Assembly: GCA_016801885.1 (NCBI GenBank)
Contig: JAFBJY010000141.1
Coordinates: 142,678-206,677, forward strand
From: Toxotes chatareus
Taxonomy: Eukaryota; Chordata; Actinopteri; Toxotidae
Reading direction: 5' to 3'
Length of the DNA: 64,000 nt
The translations under genes and the position numbers were made by a program. This document shows, one piece after another, positions 10,991 to 22,084 of this stretch (position 1 is the stretch's first letter; the number at the start of each line of letters is the position of its first letter). The notes beneath the pieces are model-generated. The model did no database searches. It saw nothing but the letters and a program-made list of their open reading frames with translations, and had not been told where the DNA came from.

Positions 10991-13954
10991 ATATTGCACA
11001 TTGATATTGCACTAATAATTGAATTATTGCACATTGATCTTAAACTGATAGTTGCATGGAATTGTAATCAAGTTCGTGTGTCAACAATGCTCGTTATTGA
11101 ACTCCATCTGTATAGAATCTCATTATTCAGTCGTGTAACAGGACTGATTCAGACACACTCAGCAGCAGAGGACAGTGGAATCATCTTCCCTGATCCATCC
11201 TGTCTGTCTCATCCACATCATGTAAGACTTTCTGCTTGTCAATAATCCAACCATCATAAATGATTGTCCCTCAGTGCTTTCACTGTAAAAACAGCCTGTG
11301 TGACACCATGAGCCTCAGTGAGAACTGGACATAATGTCAAGTTGTTGCTGTTTAATGTGATAACAAGTTGTTCTGATGGTGAAAGTGGATTAAATAATAT
11401 AACAGCAATAAGAGACAGAAGACCACCTGACAGCATTAATGGACATGGACAGATATGTGCTCACACACTGCCGAGCTGCACACACTATTAAACACTGTCA
11501 CAGCTCATTAGTATAATGTTCTACCTGCAATTCAAGATCAACGAGTTGGTTCAGGATGGAGCTGAGAGAGAGCAATGGAGGAGAGAAACTTTAAAGTCCA
11601 ACAGTGATTCATCATAGTTTGTGAAAACTACCTGATACTTGTCCTGAGTGTTCAGTCAGTGAAAGAAACCATGAAAACAAAGCTGATTCTTCATTTTACA
11701 TTTATCATGAATGACTAAGGGACTTTTTTTTGGATCACTTGATTATTCATCTGAGAAAAGTAGTAAGTTCTTTGAGTTACTGAGTCACTGCAGTGTGTTC
11801 AAAACAACTATACTTATAGAAATGAAGGCACTGATCACACAGTCTAAAACATAAGCTTCAGAAAAAAATGAATACATTTCATATGCTGAAGGGAATGTTG
11901 GGTTTGTGTCATGTCCAACAGTCGACAATCAACCAAATACCCAACAAATCTAAGTCATTTAGCTTTGTAGCTCTGCACACATCCTTCTTCGAACACTGTG
12001 GTTTATGACACAGCCAGTTAAGTCTGGACTTCAAACCAGTTCAAATACAGTCATGCAGCATGTAGATGCAGAATGTAAATCATTTTCTCAAACAGCTGCA
12101 CCAGCACTGAGGAATAAACATCAATGATAATTCATCATGATTTATGCAAAAAAGAGAAGTTTAATGTTTCTGTTGTTTTACTGTTTGAAAGAGGAGAAAC
12201 AATGTTTGTATATTTGAAGACTAAAATCAGCTGTGAAGAACATTTTCCTTTGTTTTCTTCTTTTCAGAGGTTTTTGAAAAACAGATAAAATGAATCAGTG
12301 GATGTATCAGAATATGGAGAGAATCTTCATCCACTACAAACTTGTGACTTTTGGAAATTTCCCAAAGCAAAACTCTGTTCATGTGAATCAAACCAGTAAA
12401 TGTTTGGTTTCAGCTAATTTAACCTTTGGGCTGATGAATGAACGACTACCTGCTGCATAATCAGACTCATCACTACATTATTCACTGCACAAGCAGCTGC
12501 ACACTGGTTCACACCTGAGAGAATAACGTCTGTCACTGTTCAGTTAGAAGAGCAAAGAAGAAGCAGGTGGTAGAAGAAAAACTGAGAGGAGGAAACGGAG
12601 GAGGGTGAGAAAAAGATGAATAATTACTGAACCTGCAACATCAACAGACGCCTGTCAGTGCCAAAGAAATGACTCTTATCAAGAAAGGCAGAGATTAAAG
12701 CAACTAGCCTCATCTTCATGTTCCAGATGCTCACACAGTTTTTGAAAAGTAAAGTAAACCAGATGAAAATAAATCATTCATGATTTGACTCAAGATGAAG
12801 AAAACATATCTCTTTACCTGGATGCATGAAATAAAAGTAATAAATCAGTGAAGGTTCAGAATGGTTTCAGTAAAATATCACAGATCTTATTTAAAGCTCT
12901 GTTACTCTGTCACAGCAGACAGCAGGACAATGACAGTGAGAAGACTAAAGGAGACATGGAGCTTTGTCCTGGTTTGAAGGACAGAAGATGGGGGACAGTC
13001 TGTGTGTGGCTGCTCTGTCTGGGGAGACTGGTGGAGAAGAGACTGAGGTCCAAACTCTGACAGGACACAAGAGAGCAGCTCCAGCCCTCTGACAGAAGAC
13101 AGGCTGGGAGGGAGGACAGAGAAACACAGAGATGGAGAGAAGTTTCATTCATGCATCGTAGATTAATCTTTAAAGTTTATTCTGGACCATGGAAAATAAA
13201 AGCCCCAGAAAAAGCTAGTACTCCTGACATCGGGAATGAATTTTAAAATGACTCATGAGCTGATTAAAAAATCTCTAATGTTTTGATGTGCATTTAAAAA
13301 TATAAAGTATGAGGGAAAGCTGTGTTTTTATTCAGTGTATTGAAAACTCACCACTTCAAACGTCTCCTTCCTCCACCTGTTTCTCTCCCTCCTTTCATCT
13401 GTCTCTATGTAGACTCACTCCTTCCTGTACTGTCTCTCTGCATCTCCTTCATTTCACCTTCAGCTTTACTTTTCATGTCAGTATCATCAACATACAGAGA
13501 CGATAGAAGCAAATGGGTCATTTAGCAAAGACGAACACATCAAAGATAAAAAACAAACTTTCTACATGCTCCTAAAGTCAGAAACACACTCAAACAGCAA
13601 AATTCTCTTGTTGTTTCTCAGGCAAATACATGCACACCCTCCTACAGACTGTCCACACTGCTGATCTCTGTGTCTGTGAGATCACTCGTCACCACTTTGT
13701 TCCTCCAAATATAACAGTGATAATATTTGTGTCTGTGAAAGGACACATAAACACACACTGTTACACATTCTCCACCTCCTTTATGGTTGTGTGAGGAGTG
13801 TGTGAAGTGTGGAGGCGAGCGTCACAATGACTGACTTCTCCTCTCTGCTTGGTTCCACTCAGCTGCACGTCACTGACTCTTCAGAGCAAGTGTTGGAGGT
13901 TAAAAATCTATTTACTATTATATACTATACAGCACACATTCGCATTCACATTCA
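10991..13954. other. Gene-free stretch
   Basis: About 3 kb without a supported gene. Short frames (for example around 12848-13152 on both strands) have low-complexity Ser/Leu-rich or otherwise unremarkable composition. No repeat family was recognised by eye. Confidence 0.5.
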
Positions 13955-14051
13955 AATTCGCAGGGGTCAGCACAGCCGGAGTGCAATGGCTGAGCCTCAC
14001 CCTAGGTGAATAATATTGTTGATCATGGTATCTCCCCTGCCAGGTAGGTAT
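13955..14051 (-). pseudogene. U1 snRNA fragment
   Basis: Reading the minus strand from 14051, the sequence follows U1 through stem-loops I to III, ending after the 'ctgacccctgcgaatt' block. The 3' stem-loop and Sm region are replaced by unrelated sequence. The 5' end reads ATACCTACCTG rather than ATACTTACCTG, altering the part that pairs with 5' splice sites. Truncated and mutated, so probably a pseudogene. Confidence 0.85.
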
Positions 14052-14157
14052 GAGCTGCAGTTGTATATGTCAGCTTTTGCAGTCTGTCCACAAAGCCACT
14101 AGTCAAGCTGTCTCTTGGGAAAGAAAGCAAAGGCCCACCAAAGCCTAAAAATAAAGT

Positions 14158-14680
14158 ATACAGACACAAACACTGCTGCAGATAGGCTGCGGCGTGCGGC
14201 AAACGCGCTTTGTTGGATCCACCCATCATGCACTGCTCTGCCAAAAACAAAGGAACACAGTGTGAAATGCCACTGGTCAAGCTGTCTCTTGGGAAAGAAA
14301 GCAAAGGCCCACGTGGTACACTTTTCTTGTCTCAAAGACGCCAGCATCCCCACCAAAGCCTAAAAATAAAGTATACCAGCCAAATCACAACATCTAGCAC
14401 ACATTTCTTCCGCAAAGAAAGAGCAAGGTCGGACAGGGGAGCTCACACTTGTGGCGCTCTATAAAGATGTTTGACTTTTCACCAACTCAAAAGGCTCAGC
14501 CATAAGGCCAAACCAGCCAAAAATAACTTCAACTCATTGGTGTTCCTCTCCACGGAAGTCTTTAGTAAAAGGCGAAAGACTTGTGCGTTATGAAAAGAAA
14601 CAAGAGTCAGAACAGGCCTGTCTCAGAGAGCAGCTGAGGACCCTAGTCGTCCCAGCTACCACCGTCGCGGTACGCCTCCC
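14158..14680. repeat. snRNA-cluster duplication unit, copy 1
   Basis: About 520 bases nearly identical to 16066-16590, containing one U5 gene plus its flanks (blocks 'gcaaacgcgctttgttgg' and 'agctgtctcttgggaaag'). Spacing between copies is about 1.91 kb in the same orientation, indicating a tandem duplication. Confidence 0.88.
14493..14609 (-). ncRNA. U5 snRNA
   Basis: Component of the U5 and U4/U6.U5 snRNPs. The invariant loop 1 core CGCCTTTTACTAAAG, which holds exon ends together, is present on the minus strand, followed by the ACTTCCGTGGAGAGGAAC stem. Then come an Sm site (ATTTTTGG) and a closing 3' hairpin ending GGCTGAGCC. Length is about 117 nt, normal for U5. An almost identical copy lies at 16399. 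Confidence 0.92.
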
Positions 14681-15003
14681 TTGGCTTGCCGCGTGCTAAA
14701 TCCCAGCCTCCCTCCATTGCCCCCCCACCTCCAGCGTGAAAAATCCAGGCCTGGCTTTTACATGGAGACTACAAAGTCTGGGAAATGATCAGGCGTCTTC
14801 AGGGAGTCCGCGACCAATCATCGTAGCTGAAGTGCACTGTGTTGTTGAGCGGGCTTCCCTGGGTGATATCAGTAAATCAACTGACTGGTTGTGCACAATT
14901 CCCTTGATAAAAACTTAGCCGCATTTTCCTTCAGCCACTGTAAAAGTTTGACTCCTAACTAAACATTTGTGTCAGAGCTTGATTTTCTACGAAGCAAGAG
15001 AAA

Positions 15004-15190
15004 GGTGCACCGTTTCCGGCGGCACTGCAATGCCAGGTCGATGTGTGGAGTGAGCGGAGCAAGCTCCCTTTTCAGCTCCCTCTTCTAAAAATGGGTTTAA
15101 TACATTATCCCCATATAGGGGACATATCAGATATTAAACTGATAAGAACAGATACTACACTTGATCTTAGCCAAAAGGCAGAGAAGCGAT
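15004..15190 (-). ncRNA. U2 snRNA
   Basis: The minus strand from 15190 begins ATCGCTTCTC and continues CCTTTTGGCTAAGATCAAG and GTGTAGTATCTGTTC. The branch-point pairing segment GTGTAGTA is intact. The element ends near the family-typical GGTGCACC region at about 15004, giving about 187 nt, the expected length. Changes are seen in the stem IIb-Sm region (the Sm-like stretch is altered), and position 11 of the first stem is T instead of the usual G. It may therefore be a variant or decaying copy. Confidence 0.92.
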
Positions 15191-15365
15191 GAGGCCCAAG
15201 CGTTTGACGTCCAAATCAAGCTCTTGGTACAACTGTCACTTGTCACGGTGTCCCGTTTGTAAGCCAGCTTATCAATTGCCGCCACTTAGCAACTCCGCCC
15301 ATCTGTCAGCTGTGTACTTTTCCCTGCCGCTATACAAAGATGTTTGACTTTTCACCAACTCAAAA

Positions 15366-15420
15366 GACTCAGCCATACGGCAAAGCCGGCCAAAAATAGC
15401 TTCAACTCATTGCTGTTCCA
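15366..15420 (-). pseudogene. U5 snRNA 3' fragment
   Basis: Only the 3' half of U5 (Sm region and last hairpin, with substitutions) is present. It stops where the conserved loop 1 should begin and runs into spacer sequence shared by the other cluster copies. A non-functional fragment. Confidence 0.8.
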
Positions 15421-15770
15421 CACCAAAGCCTAGAAATAAAGCATACTAGAACAACATCTAGCACACATTTCTTCCACAAACAAGCAGCAAAGTCGGACAG
15501 GAGAGCTCACACTTCATTTTGTCATGGAAAGGCCACGCCCACTTCCCCAATTCCAATGGGAACACGGGTAATTGTCATGACTAAACACGCCACTCTGTAG
15601 CATACGCCAGAGAGCTTCTGCAGAGCAACACTGCCGCTTTGTGGACAGACTGCAAAAGCTGACATATAACTCCAAATCAACAAAGCCACTTCACAAAATG
15701 GAGAGTTTTCAACAGGTTAGCACATGGGCATTCCTGACACATTGTGTTTTCTTCTACACGCACGCATCAT

Positions 15771-15930
15771 CAGGGGAGCGCGAACGAGTCCCCACTACCA
15801 GAAATTATGCAGTCGAGATTCCCACATTTGGGGAATTCGCAGGGGTCAGCACAGCCGGAGTGCAATGGCTGAGCCTCACCCTGGGTGAACCACCTTGTTG
15901 ATCATAGTATCTCCCCTACCAGGTAAGTAT
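15771..15930 (-). ncRNA. U1 snRNA
   Basis: Full-length U1 on the minus strand. The 5' end at 15930 reads ATACTTACCTGG, matching the sequence that pairs with 5' splice sites. It is followed by the U1-70K, U1-A and stem III regions (CATTGCACTCCGG, CTGACCCCTGCG) and the 3' hairpin ending near CGCTCCCCTGA. Length is about 160 nt, close to the standard 164. Small differences from the canonical fish or human sequence occur in stem II. Confidence 0.93.
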
Positions 15931-16065
15931 GAGCTGCAGTTGGAAGAGAGCGGGTGGTGGTGGTCACCAGGCACAGCACTCTGGCTGACGGTGCCTACAA
16001 TGCATAATCCCACATTTCAGTGCCTTGAGCATCAGCTCCCCTTTGTCTGTTACGTTAATGGCTGA

Positions 16066-16590
16066 AAAGACACAAACACTGCTGCAGATAGGCTGCGGCG
16101 TACGGCAAACGCGCTTTGTTGGATCCACCCATCATGCACTGCTCTGCCAAAAACAAAGGAACACTGTGTGAAATGCCACTAGTCAAGCTGTCTCTTGGGA
16201 AAGAAAGCAAAGGCCCATGTGGTACACTTTTCTTGTCTCAAAGACGCCAGCATCCCCACCAAAGCCTAAAAATAAAGTATGACAGCGAAATGACAACATC
16301 TAGCACACATTTCTTCTGCAAAGAAAGAGCAAAGTCGGACAGGGGAGCTCACCCTTGTGGCGCTCTATAAAGATGTTTGACTTTTCACCAACTCAAAAGG
16401 CTCAGCCATAAGGCCAAGCCAGCCAAAAACAACTTCAACTCATTGGTGTTCCTCTCCACGGAAGTCTTTAGTAAAAGGCGAAAGACTTGTGCGTTATGAA
16501 GAGAAACAAGAGTCAGAACAGGCCTGTCTCTTAGAGCAGCTGAGGACCCTAGTCGTCCCAGCTACCACCGTCGCAGTAGTACGCCTCCCT
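16066..16590. repeat. snRNA-cluster duplication unit, copy 2
   Basis: Near-identical to 14158-14680, in the same orientation about 1.91 kb downstream. It carries a second U5 gene. Confidence 0.88.
16399..16515 (-). ncRNA. U5 snRNA (second copy)
   Basis: Same structure as the copy at 14493: loop 1 core, Sm site and 3' hairpin are all present. It has only a few substitutions, including GAAGAG for GAAAAG near the 5' side of stem I. Confidence 0.92.
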
Positions 16591-16619
16591 TGGCTTGGCG
16601 CATGCTAAATCCGAGCCTC

Positions 16620-17374
16620 CCCTCCCTCTTGTGTTTTTTTTGTCTTTTTTCAGAGGCTCTCTCTCTGCTCTTTATTCAGGACAGAGACCAACAGCAGAGG
16701 AAAGTAGAGCTCCAAGAGTCATTAGCATCAGAGAACAAGTATCACAGAGTGTCTGCAACTTTACTGTGAATCATCCACTGCTGGAGGTCACAGCTCAGAG
16801 TGGAGAGAGAGCTGTGTAATGTGCTGTCAGATTCAGAGCTTAAATCAATACACAACTTTTCTCAACTGTATCCTGATACTGGATGGATGGAAAGGTACGT
16901 TCTGAGGGTGTGGATGTTGCTTGCATACAGAGATAACTTGTTGCCAAGTCAGAAAGCTTTGGCAGAGTGTCCTTCATGTCAATACATATTTTGCATTGTG
17001 CACTGTTAGCATTGATGCTGCTAAAATGGAGCCACGCTCTATATATAATATAGGACTTACAGCAAATCAGGATCTGTATTGATTATTCTTCATTGTTTTA
17101 CCTGATGCTGCTCTGACAACTACTACTTGCAGAACAAAGTGTGTGTGTGTGTGCATTAAAATAAGGGTTAGTAGACACATTAAGGTCTCATCTATCTGCA
17201 CAAACAAATAATAATATTCACAGTTTCATAGAAAACAAACAGAAACATAATGTATCACACAAGCTGCTCCACATACACCTAGCATAGCATTTGGAGAAGG
17301 CACACAATTAAATTCCTCAAAGGCCAAATGGATTTTCTGATTGTGTCATTCTTCAGAATGGCTGTGGGCTCTGT
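16620..17374. other. Gene-free stretch
   Basis: A polypyrimidine tract ending in cag at about 16650 precedes an open stretch, but no domain is recognisable and no partner exon is visible. The rest is ordinary AT-rich sequence with a short TG run near 17140. Confidence 0.4.
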
Positions 17375-17640
17375 GTGTGTGTTTGTCCTTTGATGCCTTT
17401 GATGTATCTACTGATGTCACAGGCTGCAGTAAGTGAACACACAGCCAGAGACAAGTTCAGAAGTCAAACAGGAGCAGAAACAGTTGGACTGGACAGGACT
17501 TGTTCACGATTTAGGAAGAAAGAAGCACTCAGATATTTCTGCACAATTATTGACAAGGAAGGGAGGAGCTACTGCTGTTACAAGGACAAGAGGAAACTAC
17601 AGGAAAGTCCAGATCACCTCCAAGGTTTTCAGTAAGTCAG
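17375..17640 (+). repeat. Dispersed repeat A, copy 1
   Basis: About 265 bases (from 'gtttgtcctttgatgcc' to 'ccaaggttttcagtaagtc') recur at 21620-21892 in the same orientation with only a few differences. Two overlapping frames stay open through it, but neither resembles a known protein. It could be a non-autonomous transposon or a duplicated exon; I cannot tell. Confidence 0.75.
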
Positions 17641-18689
17641 TTGATGTCAGTGTTTCAGTTCAGTGGGATGTTTGTTAAATTGACATGATGTCTAATCACA
17701 GAAGAACTTCAGCCCAAAGGTTTCAGTACATGTTCAGTTTATTTATGCTGATTGTCTCTGTGAGATTTTCATATTGTCAACTTAGGTTTTTCGTTCAAAG
17801 CATTATGGTTTGTGTTAAAGGAAAGGTGCTTATCTTTTCAAGTTTGTCTTTTAAACTTCAAATGTTCAAAAACATTCACATGCTTTTATGTAAATTGAAA
17901 TCATTTGTGGTTGTTGCTTTGGATCCTCCTAAATGATGGAGCATAAAATCCACAGTCCATGTCCTGTGTAAAAGGGACTTCCAAAGTTCAAAAGAAGCAA
18001 ACATGAGGCTTCAGCAGTCTGACTTATATAGTTGAAACAGGCGTCCTCCAAGCCTTTTTTATCATTTATGTTGAAGATCAACCACCAGTGCTTTGCATGT
18101 GTATATGGGAATGTGACTGTATCTTAAAGACATTTGAGGTATTTTTATTCCTTTATTATGGACAGTAGAGAGATGACAGGAAATCAGCTAGAGACAAATT
18201 TATCAAAGAGCCCAAAGGAACTTGAACCTGGGATGCTGTAGTCGATGTTCAGCACCTTAGATCCTTTGTTACAGGGCTGCCCTGAAAAATAGAATATAAG
18301 TTTTTCCATTACCTGCCATGCTGAGGCCAGTCATGATGAAATGTGTTTTAAGTCAATAGTCAACTCCGTCAAATATGACTAGTAATAGAGCTGATAATGA
18401 GACTAACAACAACAACAACGATAAAACTAATGATAATAAGACAATAACAATTATCGAGACTAATAATTGGAACAGTAGTTTGCCTGCAGCCACAGATCCA
18501 GACTCTGCAGCTCTGGAGGTGGAAGTAACTGCAGAGACGAGAAAGCACAACACCATGGGAGAGAGAAGAAGCCAAGTTAGTAACATACATTAATGGGATA
18601 TGAATGTGTACAGATGGAGAGGAGAGGAGGAGAGAGGAAATCAGTGCATCATGTGAAGTCTTCCAGCAGTGTAGACCTATAGCAGCATA
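17641..18689. other. Gene-free stretch
   Basis: No supported gene. 18400-18450 is a low-complexity AAC/ATAA tract whose open frames on both strands are repeat artefacts. Confidence 0.5.
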
Positions 18690-19010
18690 ACTAGTGGCTC
18701 ATTCAGGAAAGCCTTACTCAGCTCTGACTATAAGGTTCATCAAAAGGGAAAGTTTGAAGCCTCCTCTTAAACATGGAGAGGGCGTCTGCCTCCAAGACCC
18801 AAACTAGTAGATGGTTCCACAGTAGAGGAGCCTGATATCTGAGGGCTCTGCCTCCCATTCTCTCTATTGGAGACTTTAGGAACCACAAGTAAACCTGCAT
18901 TCTGGGAACACAATGTTCCAGGGTAGTAGGGGATGGCTGCACTGCTGCTGTGACCTGGCTTGGTAACACAGCCGGCCATTGCCAACTCTTAACATCCTCC
19001 TCTCCTTAGC
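18690..19010 (-). pseudogene. L2-type LINE fragment (RT C-terminus)
   Basis: The minus strand encodes the last part of the L2 reverse transcriptase protein, with RNAGLLVV-like, GGRALRYQAPLLWNHL and WVLEAD blocks. These match the C-terminus of the LINE at 34874 (GGRAFSYQAPLLWNQL). The start of the L2 3' UTR lies at 18660-18700 ('ctatagcagcataacta'). It is a 5'-truncated fragment with frame changes. Confidence 0.85.
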
Positions 19011-20364
19011 TGTGTCTTCAGTAGCTAAACTTGTGTATCTATGCTGAAGATTAGAGAAAAGCTTTGTTCTAAAACGTCTCTCTGTTTTCAGCTCTCAGGA
19101 CTTTTGCAGCTTCTACCTCAGTCTCTACAGTTTGGAGTTTAGTCTCACTCCTGTGCTCTTGTTTGTACTTTGGGATATCAGCCTTATGTCACTGTTTACT
19201 GATCAATTACAGCCATATCAGAGCTGTGTTATGTTACTGATAATGCAAACCAAACTTTTCCTGCTTAACTGGGAAAAAGTTGTAGGAATATTGATTGTAG
19301 TTATCAGTGAGTTGGCAGTGCTTTAGTAGAAGCTCAGATCAACAACTTCATTTGCTGTGCAGTAAAGTGGAAAAACCCTTTTTTCACTGTTCCAGCACAG
19401 TTTGAGTGTTAGTGACCATTCATATCATGACTTGATGTGACTACAACCAACACAATGGAAAATCCTATTTGAATGGGTTTGTGTTACACTTTTGTGTTTT
19501 ACTTTTCCAGGTCCTTCAACTTCACATTTTAATACGAGGTTCAAAAATCACAATGTTTAATTCAAAGAACAGTGAAATATCACATTCAGTGTGCAGCTCA
19601 CACTGTTGGTGGTTGGTGTCTTCAGACTCCCTGAAAGCTGACATACAGTATTAGTTGAAGAAGGTAGTATTTTTTATTTTGGATGCAACACATCAAGGTG
19701 TATCACTGTCCCTGTATGGCAGAGGTCTCAAACCTGTTCCACAAGGGGCCATGTGGTTGCTGGTTTTGTTCCAACTGTAGTGTCAAATTTTGTACATTGT
19801 GTGTGCGTCTGTGCAATGTGTGTGTGTCTTCCTCTTGTGTTCATCTGAAAAAAGAGAAAAGGCCATTTGTTTTCCTCTTATTGTAAGCTCGTGGCAGCCT
19901 TTGCAGCCACTCTGCCTGTTACTGTTTTATAATGAAGCTTTGACTGGCACTCAGCTGGGTCTACAGCCTTGCCTGAAAATCCACATCACAACCAATCATG
20001 AGCACACAGTTTGACCAATCAACTGTCTGAAGACTGAGATCAGTTGATTAAGTGAGTAAAGTCTTGTGTGCTGCTGCTGGTTTCAGAGGGTTCTTCATCT
20101 CTCTCTGCTCTCTGTGCTTTGCACCACCTACATTACAACTTCGAGAAGAGTTTTTGTCCATCAGATCTTTGTTTTTCATCAATACAGTAATGTGCTCTTT
20201 CCTCACACTCTGGTTTTCCTGTGACTTTGCAGTAGACATTATTTTCTGTGTTCACCTCTTTATTGAAAGTGAGGAGTGATATTCACTATCTCTCCATTGC
20301 CACAGACAGTTTTGGTTGTTGTTTCTGCAACAGATCAGCTGCTGCACAGAGAATCATTTTGACT
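19011..20364. other. Gene-free stretch
   Basis: No gene or repeat family recognised. Short frames only. Confidence 0.45.
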
Positions 20365-21560
20365 CATGTTTCTTTTAGATCGCGTTCAACTTCTCTTGTG
20401 CTGTTAGACCTTAAATCCACAGAGTCCTGCTGTATGTTGGTCTCTTCTCTGCATCACACTGAGATAACAGTTACACCTGTCACCTGAATCAAGGAGGGCG
20501 GTCTTATTTCGTTTTATTGTTTCCTGTTTTATTTTTTGGTTATGCTGTAATTTCCGGTTGTTCACTGTTTTCCCTCTCGTTCCAGGTGTCTTGACTTCCC
20601 TCTCCTCGTGTGCTCCTTCCACCTCCTGATTGCCCTCCCCCCTTAATGTGTTTCACCTGTGTGTAATTGTCTCTCCTCCCCCTGATGTATTTAAGTCCCC
20701 GTCCTCCCTGCACTCGTCGCCAGATTGTCTTGCGTGTTCTTTGTGTTCTTACCAAGCTTTCCAGCGTTCGTTTCTGATTGACTATTTGTGTATGACCTCT
20801 GCCGTGATTTGTTTGGACCTCGAGCTGCCTAACCCTTGTTGTACCTCTGCCTTCGTGGACTGACTTTCTGTTATACCGACCTTGGACTGATTAAACCGTG
20901 AATGATACACCTGAATACTGACTCTGTGCCTGTGTCCTCTCAACCTATAACGTCAGTCCTGACAATATCATCATGTTCTGGGAATAGAAGCTGTAAAATA
21001 ACCAGGCTGGATGGAAGGAGGAAGCATTTTTTCCCTCCAACATTATTTCATCATTATTTTCAGTTACTGGTATTTTCTCAGTCTGGGTCCAGAAACAAAA
21101 CTTTGTTTACTACAATGACTTTAAGGTGATTCTTCATCTGTTTGTAAGTTTGTGTTTTAATTGTATTTCTTTTATTTCTCTCTCTTCTGTTGTGGGGCTC
21201 CTGTCTCCTGATCTCCTTCATCCTGGATCTTCTTCTTCAGATCCTAAAACAATGACTTATTTTTATGCTGGTGTGAGAGTTTACATGCAAGTATGTTTGT
21301 TAACTGTGAATCACATTGTGGTTAAGTTTGTGTTTGGGAGATTTCCTCCATGTGTTTATGGAAACAGATGAAGGTATCAGGTCATTCCATTATCTGATGA
21401 TCTCTACCTGTTAAACCATCCAAAGCAGCTCTGCAGTGTTTCCATCTGTGTTCATGTTGCTGTTTGAGGGTTAAGACTTGGTTTCAGAGTTAGAATTGGG
21501 TTTTGGTTAGGGTTAGGGTAAGGGCTAGGGAATGCATTATGTCAGCAAGTGTCTTCACAA
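20365..21560 (+). repeat. Dispersed repeat B, copy 1 (interrupted)
   Basis: 20365-20496 and 20968-21560 match 57007-57140 and 57167-57730 in order and orientation with few changes. The block between (20497-20967) is absent from the other copy, which instead has about 30 other bases there. The repeat contains no known protein domain. The downstream part ends in 'ggttagggttaggg' runs and a TG microsatellite in both places. Confidence 0.82.
20497..20967 (+). mobile_element. LTR-like insertion in repeat B
   Basis: This is the block present only in one copy of repeat B. It contains a TATA-like 'gtatttaag' at about 20686 followed by GC-richer sequence ('cgtcgccagattgtcttgcg'), an 'attaaa' signal near 20890, and ends in 'cctgaca'. 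That layout suggests a solo LTR. A clear target duplication was not seen, so the assignment is tentative. Confidence 0.4.
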
Positions 21561-21574
21561 AGACATAAGTACCA

Positions 21575-21579
<5 letters not shown>

Positions 21580-21620
<41 letters not shown>
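21580..21620. repeat. (TG)n microsatellite
   Basis: Uninterrupted TG dinucleotides of about 40 bases, lying between repeat B and repeat A. Confidence 0.97.
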
Positions 21621-21621
<1 letters not shown>

Positions 21622-21892
21622 TTTGTCCTTTGATGCCTTTGATGTATCAACATTCTACAGCCTGATGTCACAGGCTGCAGTAAGTGGACACACAGCCAGA
21701 GACAAGTTCAGAAGTCAAACAGGAGCAGAAACAGTTGGACTGGACAGGACTTGCTCATGATTTAGGAAGAAAGAGCCACTCAGATATTTCTGCATAATTA
21801 TTGACAAGGAAGGGAGGAGCTACTGCTGTTACAAGGACAAGAGGAAACTACAGGAAAGTCCAGATCATCTCCAAGGTTTTCAGTAAGTCGGT
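21620..21892 (+). repeat. Dispersed repeat A, copy 2
   Basis: Second copy of the 17375-17640 sequence with a short extra stretch ('aacattctacagcc') near its left end. It is directly preceded by a TG tract, and the other copy is also near a 'tgtgtgtgtgtt' run. Confidence 0.75.
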
Positions 21893-22084
21893 ACGCTAAT
21901 AGTTCATGTCAGTGTTTAGTTTCAAGTTAATTTTTTGAAATGTTTTGTCCAAATGATATGTTTGTGAAATTGGGACGACAAGTAATCATACCCATAAGCC
22001 CAGCGGTTTGATTGTGTGCTTTATCATTCATGTCTTTTTTTTAATGCTGATCATGGAAAATATTCCCATTCACAATGTCATTCC

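Noticed and set aside
13309..13525. Two overlapping 65-codon Ser/Leu/Phe-rich frames
   Set aside because: Pyrimidine-rich sequence bias rather than a membrane protein; no conserved features.
16595..16819. Possible host exon after a polypyrimidine-cag acceptor
   Set aside because: The open stretch has no known domain, no donor that fits and no companion exons.
18353..18593. Leu/Ser/Val-rich frames on the minus strand and Asn-rich frame on the plus strand
   Set aside because: They overlap an AAC/ATA low-complexity tract and are mutual shadows.
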